A DNA stretch of 64,000 bases from Chromobotia macracanthus (Eukaryota; Chordata; Actinopteri; Cypriniformes; Botiidae): NCBI GenBank assembly GCA_036877525.1, contig JAZGTH010000059.1:8680501-8744500 (forward strand). The letters are read 5' to 3'. The translations under genes were made by a program, and so were the position numbers. The notes below the pieces were generated by a model. It worked only from the letters and a program-made list of their open reading frames with translations. It had not been told where the DNA came from and ran no database searches. How positions within the stretch are numbered: the stretch's first letter is position 1; the number at the start of each line of letters is the position of its first letter. Shown one piece after another: positions 50,881 to 63,030 of the stretch.

Positions 50881-51916
50881 TGAGCGACAGATTCTCAAAT
50901 GAAAGCGTAACATCAAAGCAATGTGCATTGACACTCATGTAACCCGGTCTGACCTGGACAGTTATGTAGTTTATTAAATGCCACGTTTCTCAGTTTGAGT
51001 GTGATTGAAAGGACATAAACCAACGCAACAGAATGAATCACATCTCTTCTAAAGCACGTCAATAGCTCTTTCAATACAAGTCTTGAGTTTTACAGTGTGC
51101 CAATGAGAGTTCAGTAAGAGCATGTTCATGTAATTCGGCCAATCGAAGCCTCCAGAGATTAAATATAACAGCCAATAGCTTGATTGCTTTCTTCTGACCT
51201 TTTCTCTCTGTGGTTGGGGGTTGGATTAGAAGACTGACACTCTTCTACACTCCTCCTGTGGATCATATGAATAAGAATATGTGAAATATCATACTGCAGT
51301 TATATATAATTTAACATTGTAAAGAAGTTTGCAGTACAACATGGCTTTTATTTTAAAGAAATCTAGTACAAACACACTTTTAAAAATATATAGATTTTAC
51401 AAAAAGAAGTTTGTTAGCTTTGAAATGACAAAACAGTAAGTTAAAATTTAAAATGAAGACAAAAGATATCTGGATACTTTCTGGTTGTCAAAAATAAATC
51501 GTGATTACTTTGCTAGGACACTGGGGTGAGCTTCATTGTATTCCCACTGAAACTGACCTCTGGACTAGTTGGTTTAAAAATTAATGACTCAGAAAACGAT
51601 TTAGAAACGTGAACTTGTCAGAAAAGGTCCAGCAGCATTCGTTTGCAGATGCCCCTTGGTTTGATTCAGTTTTTTGAACGTATTCATATTGTGTCATTTT
51701 AAGTGCCCAAATACTTTTTTGTGCTTAAGGCCCACTGTACATAAAACTAAGTACATAGGGAGGGTAAAACCACATGACAACAGTATTGTTATTATACTAA
51801 GTGGTAATATGGAGATGAGGGATTGGGGCTCGGGGGGTAGTGGTTCCTTTTCTGCTGTTGTGTTCTTTTACCCAAAGAGCTCTGTGACTTACCCTCAGTA
51901 GGTGTTTCACCTACAG
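50881..51916. other. Intron 1 sequence without recognised features
   Basis: Nothing is recognised. It becomes GC-richer towards the exon-like segment at 51917. Confidence 0.4.
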
Positions 51917-52003
51917 GGTTCCCCAGCAGCTGTGGAAGGGAGCCACTTCACCGCCGCGCCTCCAGCCACTGCTCATCTGCAAGCAAGAGGCCACAACCGT
52001 GGG
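51917..52003 (+). other. Candidate in-frame cassette exon of vwc2l
   Basis: An 87-base GC-rich segment is bounded by TTTCACCTACAG| at the left and CCGTGGG|GTGAGT at the right. Its length is divisible by three, and in the frame set by exon 1 (phase 0) it has no stop. The 29 residues read GSPAAVEGSHFTAAPPATAH then LQARGHNRG. Exon 2 also begins in phase 0, so inclusion would insert these residues inside the second VWC module, between Lys130 and Pro131. No such exon is known to me in VWC2L of other vertebrates. Chance is a real alternative. Confidence 0.3.
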
Positions 52004-52124
52004 GTGAGTTCAGATCCCAGGCAGAAAGTTTAGGGCCGGGATGTGAGCTCTGAACGATCCCGCCTGTGTGCCTGGGATCACCAGGGATGGGAATACCTGT
52101 GAGAGATGGTGAGAAAATTCAGAT

Positions 52125-52338
52125 ACGACAAAGGACATTTCATCTAAAGATGAGGATTCTGTCATTCACTTACCCTCATGTCATTCCAAACCTTACTTTT
52201 TATTCTTCTGTGAAACACAAAGATTATTTAAACAAACATCTAATTGTTTCCATACAATGAAATCTCAGGAAAAGTACTGCAGGTTTGGAACTACATGAGT
52301 AAATGGTGAGTTTTCATTTTTGGGTAACTATCTCTTTA
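52125..52338. mobile_element. R4 element, complete copy
   Basis: The left part reads ATTCTGTCATTCACTTACCC then TCATGTCATTCCAAACC. The right part reads GGTTTGGAACTACATGAG then TTCATTTTTGGGTAAC, ending TATCTCTTTAA. The two halves are inverted relatives, giving a long-hairpin MITE-like element of about 210 bases. Other copies are at 12805, 27601, 53570 and 60195. Confidence 0.8.
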
Positions 52339-52375
52339 AGAGATTTTCTTCTAGACAACATAAGCAAAACAAAAT

Positions 52376-52445
<70 letters not shown>

Positions 52446-52504
52446 AAAAAAAATAGATAGATAGATAGATAGATATAGATATAGATAGATAGATAGATAG
52501 ATAG
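52376..52504. repeat. Compound microsatellite (TA)n(A)n(GATA)n
   Basis: About 65 bases of TA, 13 of A, then GATA/TAGA tetranucleotides to 52504. It lies 38 bases after the end of the R4 element. Confidence 0.95.
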
Positions 52505-53569
52505 AGACACATCCTTTCTCAAATCCTCATATCTGAGCATTTTCTGTGGATTTTACTTGCTGAATCCTCCACCGCTCCTAGAGAAAACGTTTTTTAAATG
52601 AATCAGATAACACGCTCCATTTCTCAAGGTTTTGCATTGTCTTGTCATGAGTATCGCTCAACGTTTCGACAAACGAACAGCGTGCTGGTTTTGTTCAACA
52701 TCTCAGAATAGACAGAGGACATTTCTCAGGCTGAATATTCAACTACGTTACGTCAATTTAAATTCCATCAACATGAGGCAGTAAATTTCACCGTCAAGAG
52801 ACTGCAACTTTATTAAAACCGGTATGGAGGGTAATCTGTTTGGCACTTTGAAATGCCTGAATAGTAAATATTACCTCTTGTCCTCTTTTGTTCAAAAATG
52901 CAAAAATAAGTCCCCCTCTCACCTGCGTATTCTACATTGTGCAGTAATTAGTGACTGTACACTTAAACTCAGACACCTGTGAGAGGAACTGGCTATAAAA
53001 AGCACCTGAAATGAATCGCTTAAATTGATTTTCCGATCTAACCGCCTGAGGAAAAGCATAGTTTTAATTTGAAACACTGATTAAAAGCTAACAAGTAGGC
53101 CAGCGGAAACTGGAACTAGAAAATGGATTCAGCAAGTTGAATCTCATATTCCAAATGCTTGAGGTTGAATTTGGTGACCACTTTAGCTTCTTCTTCTTGA
53201 TTTTCCCACAATCCACTTCTCACTTTGTATTCCCTAATCCTGGTGTGGTTTTAACATAGTGACATAGGAATGCAACCCTTTGCAACCCACTTGAATATTT
53301 TGTGAATGCATCTCGCATGACTTTTAATCAGCCCTATACCTGAAACTACATGCTCGAATGTAGCATGAAACCAGAATGCTCGACTGATGACTCAAGCCCA
53401 GTGCTTGACCATCAGTGGCACCACCAGCAGATATATAGTAAACCACTTTAGATCTTTAGATCCAGCATGCCCTCACAATTCCCTCATCATCAGAAATTAC
53501 ACTAACAACATCAAAGGTGCTGAAACTCACTGCTGAGTGTGTTAGACGACTTAAATATTTCACACCAAA
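52505..53569. other. Intron 1 sequence without recognised features
   Basis: No gene or repeat is recognised. Confidence 0.45.
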
Positions 53570-53680
53570 ATTAAAACTCTGTCATTATTTATTCTCCCTC
53601 ATGTCACTCCAAACCCTTGTGTATGTATATGTGTGTGTGTGTGTGTGTGTATATAGACAGAGAGAGAGAGAGAGAGATTT
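53570..53680. repeat. R4 fragment followed by (GT)n(AG)n
   Basis: CTCTGTCATTATTTATTCTC and CCTCATGTCACTCCAAACCC match one R4 end. It runs straight into (GT)10 at 53631-53650 and an AG run at 53657-53677. The microsatellite seems to have replaced the rest of the element. Confidence 0.75.
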
Positions 53681-53687
53681 TTTTAAA

Positions 53688-53814
53688 CAGCTAGGAAGAA
53701 GATTAGGAATGTTTGTTAGGTTGTATGATCTATAGCATTAAACAACGTTCCACTAACATTACTGCAACATTTACAGAATGTTAGTCAATGTTCTGAGAAT
53801 GTTCCCTGTTAGCT
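53688..53814 (+). mobile_element. R1 element, internally deleted
   Basis: The left remnant CAGCTAGGAAG with GAATGTTTGTTAGGTTG is joined to GTTCCACTAACATTACTG and the right end AGAATGTTCCCTGTTAGC. The central 200 or so bases are missing. Confidence 0.75.
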
Positions 53815-55088
53815 GATATAGCACACAAACATGGACTATGTTAATTGGACAACACGTCTGCTGTATCATTTAGACATTTAACCTTGAAACGACATCAGCT
53901 TTCTCACTCATTCCATCTACAAATGCACATAAAGTTCCTCAAGTCACATATACTGATTAAAATATGCTCAGAATTATAGCAAAGTGGTGCTCAGCGGCTG
54001 AAATATTCACACAAATGAAGCATTTCTGCATCTCACTCCATCTTTGTCACCATTAAAATGCTTCATCATGGCTCTTTAAAAAAGCATGCATACGAGAGTT
54101 CATCAAAGTCTATTTAAGCAGCGATGATAGCACACAAAAACCGGAGAACTGTGATGAAATCCAACATAAATCAAAGCAGGAGAACGGCCCAGCATATGTT
54201 CAGGTATTCTCTGCTACACAACAGGCTCCTGCACAAATCAGTAGTGCTAAACTGACTCCCAAAGCGGCTACACAACCTAATGTAACCGGTCAGGTGTAAA
54301 ATGAGCAAACGCTTCCTAATACAAGAGGCGTTTCAGAGGAAACAGACGTTTTTAATCACATGAGCCATGCATGAATCAATACAACAGGACAGAAATGTCA
54401 CAGACATGCCTATAAGCTTTAGTTACACTCAGTAAGAGAACATGTTTTGTAGCTCGTGCAAACTGTGGCTTTTAATAAATGTGTGTTTATTGTAAGTTTA
54501 CGTTATAGACTATGTCCAAAGTTCATATACTTATATACTCCTTCATATACTTAAATTTCATACATTTATACTGCAGTGAGGATTGATTTTAGACTACATG
54601 GGAAGCATGGCTTCTCTTAATAAATAAATGTAATAAGACAGACAGACAGACAGATAGATAAATAGACAGACAGGCAGACATTTCATTTATCTATTGGAGG
54701 GCTCCAGTTTGGAGTGCAAATCATGCATTTAAAACAGGGAGTGCCTGAACTTCAGTTGTTGTATGTAAACATATGACTGAATACTGTGTGTATTTAATAC
54801 AATAAGTACATCATCTCAAGAAAACCTTCATAATAATCCATAATAAGCACTATGTTCACAGAGAGTCTTTCCAGCAGTTCACAATGTGTCACTCTCGCCT
54901 GTACTGAATCACAGTAATGAATACTTGTAAAGATGAATTTTCAGTATTACTGCATGTATTACTACATGTACAGTCTAACACTTATTATTATCCATCAGTC
55001 AAATGCCCTTTCAAAGTAAAAGGTTTAGGATCACGATTCATTCATAAGGATTTTCTACAGTGAAAACTGAAAATCAGACACTCATGCT
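53815..55088. other. Intron 1 sequence with one microsatellite
   Basis: Only the (ACAG)n(ATAG)n run at 54636-54680 was noticed. Confidence 0.45.
54636..54680. repeat. (AGAC)n/(AGAT)n microsatellite
   Basis: Tetranucleotide run of AGAC with AGAT and AGGC variants. Confidence 0.9.
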
Positions 55089-55233
55089 CACTGTAACTCA
55101 CAGTAACTCACAGTAACTTACAGTTACTCACAGTTATTCACAGTTACTCACTCACGGTTACTCACTCACGGTTACTCACGGTAACTCACTCACGGTAACT
55201 CACTCACGGTAACTCACTGGTAACTCACTGTGA
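55089..55233. repeat. Minisatellite of CACTCACGGTAACT-type units
   Basis: Tandem units of 10 to 14 bases built from ACTCAC plus AGTAA, AGTTA or GGTAA variants. Units are shorter (ACTCACAGTA) on the left and longer (ACTCACTCACGGTA) on the right. Several TAACTCAC and GTTACTCAC segments are close to inverted copies of one another. Confidence 0.9.
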
Positions 55234-55759
55234 CATTTTTTGCTGCAGTGAGTCTGGCACATGCAGCAGTCAGTGTCACCTCTGTGAATAACTGAAATTA
55301 ATGAATGGAACAAGTTGTACCCACTACAGAGCAGATTTCCGGAAAGCGTTTAATGTGCTACACTGTAAGAACTGTTTCGCACTGTTTCAGCATTCAATCT
55401 GACAGCGCAGAGCGAGTTGAGTTTTCACATGCTGAACTCAGCAGAAAAACTGCACTGTACAACTGTTTATCAATAAGATCTTTTGCAATATAGACTTTTA
55501 TTAAGCAAAATAAAATAATAGAGTGAACTTCTCACCCTGTCTAAAAAAAGATGCGGATGCACACACAGTGACAGCCTTACCAACAGCATTCAGAAACCAT
55601 GCGTGACTACAGATGAGTTTCTGTCAATATCATATCAAAATGTACACTATTTAGTGTTTTTAAGTTGACATGGCTTTCTTATTGTGTTTAAAAATAATTA
55701 AAACATAAAAATAAGGAAAGAATTCTTAAATCATTGAATCAAAACACTTGCATTTCAAG
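55234..55759. other. Intron 1 sequence without recognised features
   Basis: Nothing gene-like is seen. Confidence 0.4.
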
Positions 55760-56043
55760 TTAAAACTGCAATCCATAACTTTATTTGATAAAAATAAACA
55801 AAAATCATGTATTGAGCAAGTACATAACAGCTCAGTGTTTAAAATGATCTCTACCCCAATTCACAACAGTAAGTTTATAATAATGGTTTATAATCTGAGA
55901 TGTTGGTTTGATTTTCTGGAAAGTGTCAGTTTGGCTTCATTTGACATCTATATACGTAAAGAAATTTATGTAAATAACCTGCAATGTTTTGTTTCAAACA
56001 AAGATGACAGTAGAGAGGCGAAAGTTATGGACTGCAGCTTTAA
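55760..56043. mobile_element. R3 element, full length
   Basis: The left end TTAAAACTGCAATCCATAAC and right end GTTATGGACTGCAGCTTTAA are inverted repeats. The interior matches the copy at 13683 (GAGCAAGTACATAACAG, TTCACAACAGTAAG). At about 284 bases it is the longest copy here. A chance 153-codon frame (55748-56209) runs through it. Confidence 0.85.
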
Positions 56044-57370
56044 CATTTCTCCAAACAATCTCCGGCCACCATTTTATGATCCAATCATATTCCGATGTTT
56101 AGAATCAAGCCCCACCCATCACATTTTTCTCTGTGAATATTCTGTCACTCAAAAGTATGGCAAATATTGTTGCAAACAGTGTTTCATGCTCACACTAAGT
56201 ACAGACTAAGCAGTCTATATGTTGGGATTTGGGGACGGTGTAAATTAATTATTATTTGGGTGTAAATGTGATCCCCTCCTCATGTAAATCTGATGATGAG
56301 CAAGTCTGTAACAGTTCTCAATGACTCTCTCCAGATAACCACTGTATAACTTACGGCATCTGAAAACCACTGTTGTTTCACAGCAGATATGCTGTTGTTT
56401 ATGCACTGCAGACGCGGGATGTGTTTGTGAGATCTTTTAAATATTTTACAGATGAGTTGAGCTGGCATATACCAACCTGCCCGTGAAGGTAATGGCAGTT
56501 TTATTGAAGTTATCAGCAACCTTAATGATAATGTGCTGGAAACACAATGATGATCGCTTATTGCCGATTATAACGTGATGCTTTTTGTGCTATTTTATTT
56601 GCATTGAAATGTCATAGAGTCCCAGAACAAAAGTATTCAGACTCTTAACCAGTTCTACTGTTGTCTTGATTTGTAAATCCTATGTTGGAGTTTATGACAT
56701 GTAAAAACAGTAAAAACATGTCTGCTGTGTGCACAAGCATTCAGTCCCTGTGTTGTATAAGTTCTAACTTTGCAAAGATTGGGAATAACTGCTGTATGAG
56801 AACCCAGTTATCCTACAATTGGTTATTACTTGTGAATCATTTAAAGAACTCAGGAAATAAACCCCACAGTTAAGGAACTATTATTCCTCATGCCTGCTGT
56901 GAAGAATGTTCCAAAAATGTTACAGTAAAAGTTAAAACAAATCCATAAATCAGAATAAAGGTCCAACATCTTACCTGAGAGTTTGCATGTCCCAGTGGGC
57001 ACTGTAGGTTCAATTAACAGGAAGTGGAAGGTCCATCAAATCAACCAGACACTTCCTTGAAAAGGTCGTCTCTCTAAACTCTCTGTGTGAACTGAAAAAC
57101 AGAGCTGTGAGAGAAGCTGCAGAAGCTATCGATCACTGTGAAGAAGCTTCAGAGTAGCTGAGAATGAAGAAGAGCTGCATGTCAACCAAATCAAACCTCT
57201 GCACAACACTGGCCCATTACTTAAAAAGAACCAAGCCAGCTAACATGGAGCGTTCTCCGGCTGATGTTCTCTCTTATCATCATTTAAACTCACAACTGTG
57301 AAGTCACACCGTCAAGTAACATTTATGCTTGTGAAGATCCCACTGATTAGTGCTAATAAAAATGTTAGTC
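56044..57370. other. Intron 1 sequence without recognised features
   Basis: No gene or repeat is recognised. Confidence 0.45.
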
Positions 57371-57610
57371 CCCAGCTGACAATTTTAGGTTGTAAGAACA
57401 TTTCCCTAATGTTTTCATTAGTAACAAAAACATAAAAATGTTGTTTTGAATGTTCTGTTTTTTGCTTGGTTATAAGAACGTCATTCAAACAATTTAAAAT
57501 GTTCCACTACTAATATAAATAATAACTTTTTGATATATACATTTAAAAAGCTCGACTAACATTACTGCAAAAATGTTTTGTGATAACATTGAGAGAACAT
57601 TTCCTAATGG
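57371..57610 (+). mobile_element. R1 element, right end missing
   Basis: It starts CCCAGCTGACAATTTTAGG and continues through TTTGCTTGGTTATAAGAACG, TAACATTACTGC and ATTGAGAGAACATT. It stops before the right terminus. The R5 repeat follows at once. Confidence 0.8.
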
Positions 57611-57639
57611 ACTAAATAAGGTAATTATTGGATTGTGGG

Positions 57640-57730
57640 TGTTACCTACTAGAATGGATCCAGGTGATTGGAGGAAAGAAAGATTTGTGGCATCAGCTGA
57701 AAAGACATTTCAGAGGCGAACAAGCTGTTA
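57640..57730 (+). repeat. R5 dispersed repeat, copy 1
   Basis: AGAATGGATCCAGGTGATTG then GCATCAGCTGAAAAGACA and CATTTCAGA matches 62955-63030 in direct orientation. The family is not known to me. Confidence 0.7.
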
Positions 57731-57758
57731 TGTGTTGATAAAAGATTATGGATTACAA

Positions 57759-57822
57759 ATCCATTTACATTTAGGCATTTAGCAGATGCTTTTATCCAAA
57801 GCAGACTTACAAGGTGAGGAAA
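57759..57822 (-). repeat. SINE tail fragment
   Basis: On the minus strand GCTTTGGATAAAAGCATCTG and GCTAAATGCCTAAATG match the tail of the SINE at 3003. There is no head. Confidence 0.75.
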
Positions 57823-58051
57823 ACAACACAGCGATAAATCGTAAGGAGGCAATAACATCAGCCATATATAGTTACAATTTTTACAGAGAGAACAATATTT
57901 CAGTGCTTGTAGAGACAAAGTCTTCATTTAAAATTATACACATTGATAAATCATACACAGTGAGACCAACAATGTCCTTTGCAGAAGCAAATAGGCTAAA
58001 TTTTAAGGTCACCTTGTATTTAAATATGATGTGTATTTGTTTGAGCTGTAA

Positions 58052-58291
<240 letters not shown>

Positions 58292-59228
58292 TGAGGGAAG
58301 GGTTCTGCTCACTGTCATACATCAGTGCTCATGAACAGCGAGATGGGTCTGTAGTTTTGCTATAAGGGTCAAATAAGGATGTCAGAGACAATAAAAGAAA
58401 TAATGAGCACTTAAATACTCGTACCTCGGATGCAGCTGAGTACAGACAATGTCAAATGATTCTTATTTATAATAGTCATTTACAAGTTTTAAGTCATGAA
58501 TATCACAAAGTTATGTGTGTTACTCCATTTAACCTGAGCAAAACATGCTTTTTTAAACATTTTTGATTCAATTGCTTCTCTGATTATGCCAAACTCATAC
58601 GCCAACATTTCCAAGAATTTCAGCCTTTGAAAGGCTTTTATTTACATTCTCCAGGTAGTTACAAGACCCAGAAACTAAAACATCTCTTAAAAATATCAAA
58701 ATGAATTTCAGTTTAGAAATTGATAACATATTCATCAAAAACTGTACTGAAATAATTTTTCATGAATTTAATTTTAATGTATTTTAATAACTTGCCCCGA
58801 AACAGAAAACTACAAACAGGCTATTTTAAATAGCCTGGATCTCCAGCTAGCTCTGATTACTAATTCTCCGCTCAATTACAGGGGAAATTTGGTTCAGGTA
58901 AACAGTGTCCCATTGATTAAGACCATGCTAAGACAGATTAATTGGCCAGTGGGGACACCTCTATCTCTTGTGTGTTCATGCAGGAGTCAGCAAGACCCAA
59001 TCCCAAAATTACAATTATTGGATTCCAATGGCTGGCTGGATGGCCAAGGGCAGCAGATATCCCTGAGTCAGCCTGACACTGAGGGCATGTTTCCCTCTCA
59101 CAAACACAAGCTCAGTTAACCAGTGGAACAGAGATAATGTTGATCGGCACAATGTTTGTAGGCCTGGAAACCTGCAGAGGACATGGGTTTATTCAAGCTT
59201 GCATCACGGATCAACACATTATTATATT

Positions 59229-59375
59229 ATTTTAAAAGTTATCAAATAATTATCATATATTTAAGTGTGAGTGGGGGGTTTCACTGTTGTGTTTATTTTA
59301 AAAGTTATCAAATGGGCCACAAAAAAATTCTCCCCCCCGGGTGGTTTTTTTCGCCTTCCCCCCCCAATTTATCAA
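59229..59375. repeat. Short duplication and homopolymer-rich segment
   Basis: The 19-mer ATTTTAAAAGTTATCAAAT occurs at 59229-59247 and 59295-59313. The following bases contain runs A7, C7, T7 and C8 within about 45 bases, then ATTTATCAAATAAG. It may be genuine, or a local assembly error. Confidence 0.7.
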
Positions 59376-60194
59376 ATAAGATGCGCTCAAGTGAAAGATC
59401 TTTTTTATGTTAATTCTCTACCAAAACACAATAATGTAGCTGTCAGATGTGTCAGAAATGACGATATTTTCAGTGTGATAACAATTTTCCGCACTGAAAT
59501 ATTAAAAAATATTATCTTTAATTTAAGAGCTGGTTCCAAAAAATCTATTTTTACACAGAAGGTAAAAATACATGACTCTGTCAGAGAAATAATCTTTTGG
59601 CTGACGTGTTGTATTTGATCAAAATGAAGCACATCAGATCTAAATATTACAGCAAAGTTTCAGGCTTCAGCCAAAATCCTACCAGTCTTTAGACAGCCTC
59701 AAGAGACATGTTTGAAAGTAAAGAAAAATCATATCTAATCTTCTAACTGCAACTTTTAAATCTATGAAATCTTCATCTTGTTCCCTCCTGGCACACGTTG
59801 ACCTACATTTTCCAGGATCCACGTTACAATCAGAAGTGTGGTGTAAGGTATAGATGCTAAACACAGACGGGATGTAGCTTTATCCTTTCACACACAGATA
59901 CACAAACCTTGCCTGCAGGCTGGAGGAGAACTAATTCAGACAGACACGGCGTCATGACAAACTCATGGTGGTGGCATTTCAGGGAGGTTTTGGTGGAGTC
60001 TGTCCCCTGGAGGACACAGCCGAGTCTGCTTCAAAGATCTCTTAAGGGGTCGTATTCTGAGGAATCAAATTTTCCTTCATCTTTTTTATATTAAAGAGTT
60101 CAAGGTACTTTGAAAACATACTGAAACTTTCAGACTAGCATCCCCAGATGTGACATTCTGAACTTGTGCAACTTCTGCATCTTCTTCTGTACAA

Positions 60195-60335
60195 AAACAA
60201 AAATAACTCTGTCAAACATCACCATAATTTACATCTCCTTTTGTGTTTCATGGAAGAAAGACATGGAGGTTTGAAACAACATGAGGATGAGTAAATAGAG
60301 ACAGAATTTTCATGTTTGGGTGAACTATCCATCTA
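60195..60335. mobile_element. R4 element, one half
   Basis: CTTTTGTGTTTCATGGAAG then GGTTTGAAACAACATGAGG and TTTTCATGTTTGGGTGAAC match one half of R4. The other half (TAACTCTGTCAAACATCACC) is strongly diverged. Confidence 0.65.
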
Positions 60336-60639
60336 ATATATTTTGCAGGAATTAAGGGCTTTTGTGTTTAGGTCAAATTGGCTCCAAAGCTATTTTTGGT
60401 TATTTATTTTGTTAGGTGATTGCTAATGACTAAATTATGCCTCTGGACCACAGCACTTGAGTGACCATGTTAATGTGGACTGATGCTGCGGTTCTAGGCT
60501 GGAAAGACAATTGGCTGTGATTCTATGTGGGTGAGCCAATCGTGGGCAACCATCTTTCTCTGGCTTTAGTGGTTACCATAGTAATTGGTTGCTTGTGGGT
60601 TGCAGGCTGCTATGAGGGCAATGATGTAGGCCTCCAATG

Positions 60640-60785
60640 CAGCAGATTTACTTTGGTGCCGCCTGCACCAAACAACGCGAACGTGTGACTTTCGGGCCGC
60701 CTAATTAATATAATTAAAAAATTGCGATATGGCCTAATGCGATAATTAAACCACAAAAGGCTGTGATTTAATTAGACAAATATGT
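60640..60785. promoter_or_regulatory. Cluster of TAATTA homeodomain-type sites
   Basis: Four TAATTA cores (60702-60707, 60711-60716, 60743-60748, 60769-60774) fall within 73 bases of non-repetitive sequence that also carries CpGs. Such clustering is typical of developmental enhancers bound by homeodomain factors. Function is inferred only. Confidence 0.35.
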
Positions 60786-62954
60786 GGGATGTTTTCACTG
60801 CAGAAGAGAAGTCTACAGTCACACAGAACGGTTTTCAGCAGTCTCAGTTTACACTGTGTGGCATATGTAAACACTACAAGAAATACACTCCAAGAAATAG
60901 TATTGAGTACACTGTAATTCTCTTCTAATCTGCATTGTGAACACACAGCAATAAAAGACTCAATCAAACAATAAATACAACCAATAAAAACTGCATCTAT
61001 CAGTTTGTTTGATACCTGTAAGAGATGGACAAATCTGTCTGGTAATTAACTTAAGCTTGTAAGCAAAAACTTGTCAGAAGCACAGAGAAATCTTTTATCA
61101 AAAGATTTTGAGAAAAGAGTGGCCAGTCCAAGTCACTCGTGACTAAACACTTGGACTGGTATCTGTACACCTGGCCAAGGTGTCCTTGATGCTGATTTTA
61201 TTGGATGATGAAATACAGCTTTTGGCGAGTAGTCACATTTACAGTAACTGGCTGCTTTTGCACTCTCGCCAGTTGCTTATAATTTTCACTGATGGAAATC
61301 AAATATTCCAATGCATGTACGATTCTCAGAGGTCTTTTGGGAGTGTGCAAAATATTCTTGCCGGTAAAGCAATTTGTGCACTGCTAACCCCGGCGCCCTG
61401 TTGCAAGTCTATTAGTATGTCTGTGATGTGGTTAAATGGCAATCTAGTTGTTTTCCCCAGTAGAACGAGGTCACGATGCTTAAACGCTCTTACTGACATT
61501 GAGTGAGAAGCGTAATATCAAGAAATATCACCACACCAGCAGCTTCTTCCTTGACTTGTCTGGAAAACTCTGACATACGTACTGCAACATTAATTCTCTT
61601 TATGCTTAATTTTTATGGGACTGCAAATGTAAATACACGTCTTCACAGCCGATGTTTTACCTGTTCAGACTTTATCATCAAATAAACCATAATGCCAATA
61701 TATTAAAAAATAGCTTTAAGCTCATATCATATAAACCTGTAGTTTAATTGTGCTGCATTTCTGTATCATTAAACGCAACTGCAAAGTACAAATGACTCAC
61801 TTATAATTGGCTTTGCATATTAGATTGCGATACGAGAACATTTTTAATGATAATTAAGCACATTTAACAGCAGCTTCAGATATCTACTTCATACAATGCA
61901 TCTAATGGCATTGTGCTTTATATTCACAAATAATTGCTAATAATTTTCTCAGGGTATAACAACTGGGACATGAGCCCAGCAAATGCGTAAATGTCGAGTA
62001 TCTTGTATCTTCTGTTTTACATGCTTTTAGCCTGGATCGCCTCCAAGCAGATGATCTGATCTCACCCACAAAAAGGATCTAGACAGAAAACACAGCCTGT
62101 AAAACACGGCTGTGATCACCACACCCCTGCAGGTACTCTGTTAAACAGAACAAATCCACACTGATCAATTATTTACCACAATAGTTGACCTATCTCTTTA
62201 AGTGCATCGCGAGTTCTACAATTCTCTTTGTCTTTACGCTGGTCTAATTTGTTCACAAGATATGTATCTACCAAAATGTCTTATCTCCAAAGTAAGATCA
62301 ATAAGTATAAGCCTTCTGGCATAAATGTTAATGTAAGCTAATGTTTATGGATTAATATTTAATGGGACTTAGCCTGGACAGTCTTAAGCTATGCTGATTG
62401 GCTAAGCAGATATGCTACACTCTGACCCTGTCTGTGATTATGGCTGTTTGATGTTCAGAATTGTATTCCACAATAGCCACTAATCTTCCCTGATATCATC
62501 CAAGGTTAAGTGATTCACCAGAGACAGTGAAAAATAAATGAAGAAATCACAACACTCAGTAAAGTGGCTGCAAGAATCTTTTGAATAGAGGCACTGCCTG
62601 TTTATCCAACATTCATTGCATCATCCTGAACGTACAGTTGTACCCACATCTGAATAACAGAATCAAGAGTTATGATACTATTGTCGTCTGATTGACGTAA
62701 TGTGAAACAGTTCTGGAGATTTTGTGTTTTCTTCCCTGTTGCCTAGATAGAAAATAGCTGTCTGAAATTGTTGTTGCCAGAATGACAGGTTAACAGACTG
62801 ACTTGCCTTAAAGTGAACATGAAATTCTGTTTACAGCTCATTTGCATTTGTAATTTTGTGTATTGCCTGAGATAAGAGGATATTCAACAAGAAAAAATGC
62901 AGGTGTTTATTCCCCGGGAAAACTGATTGTGTTGTAGAAGTGGACATTACCTTT
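60786..62954. other. Intron 2 sequence without recognised features
   Basis: No gene, exon or clear repeat is recognised. Confidence 0.45.
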
Positions 62955-63030
62955 CAGAATGGAGCCCGGTGATTGGAGGAGAGGGATTTATGATGTCATC
63001 TGAAAAAGACACATTTCAGAAGTTTACAGA
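62955..63030 (+). repeat. R5 dispersed repeat, copy 2
   Basis: CAGAATGGAGCCCGGTGATTG then GATGTCATCTGAAAAAGACA-like sequence and CATTTCAGAAG matches 57640-57730. A SINE-head-like GGAATTAAACCCACAACC follows at 63126-63143 on the minus strand. Confidence 0.65.

Noticed and set aside
55748..56209. 153-codon plus-strand frame
   Set aside because: It runs through the R3 transposable element and has no domain similarity.
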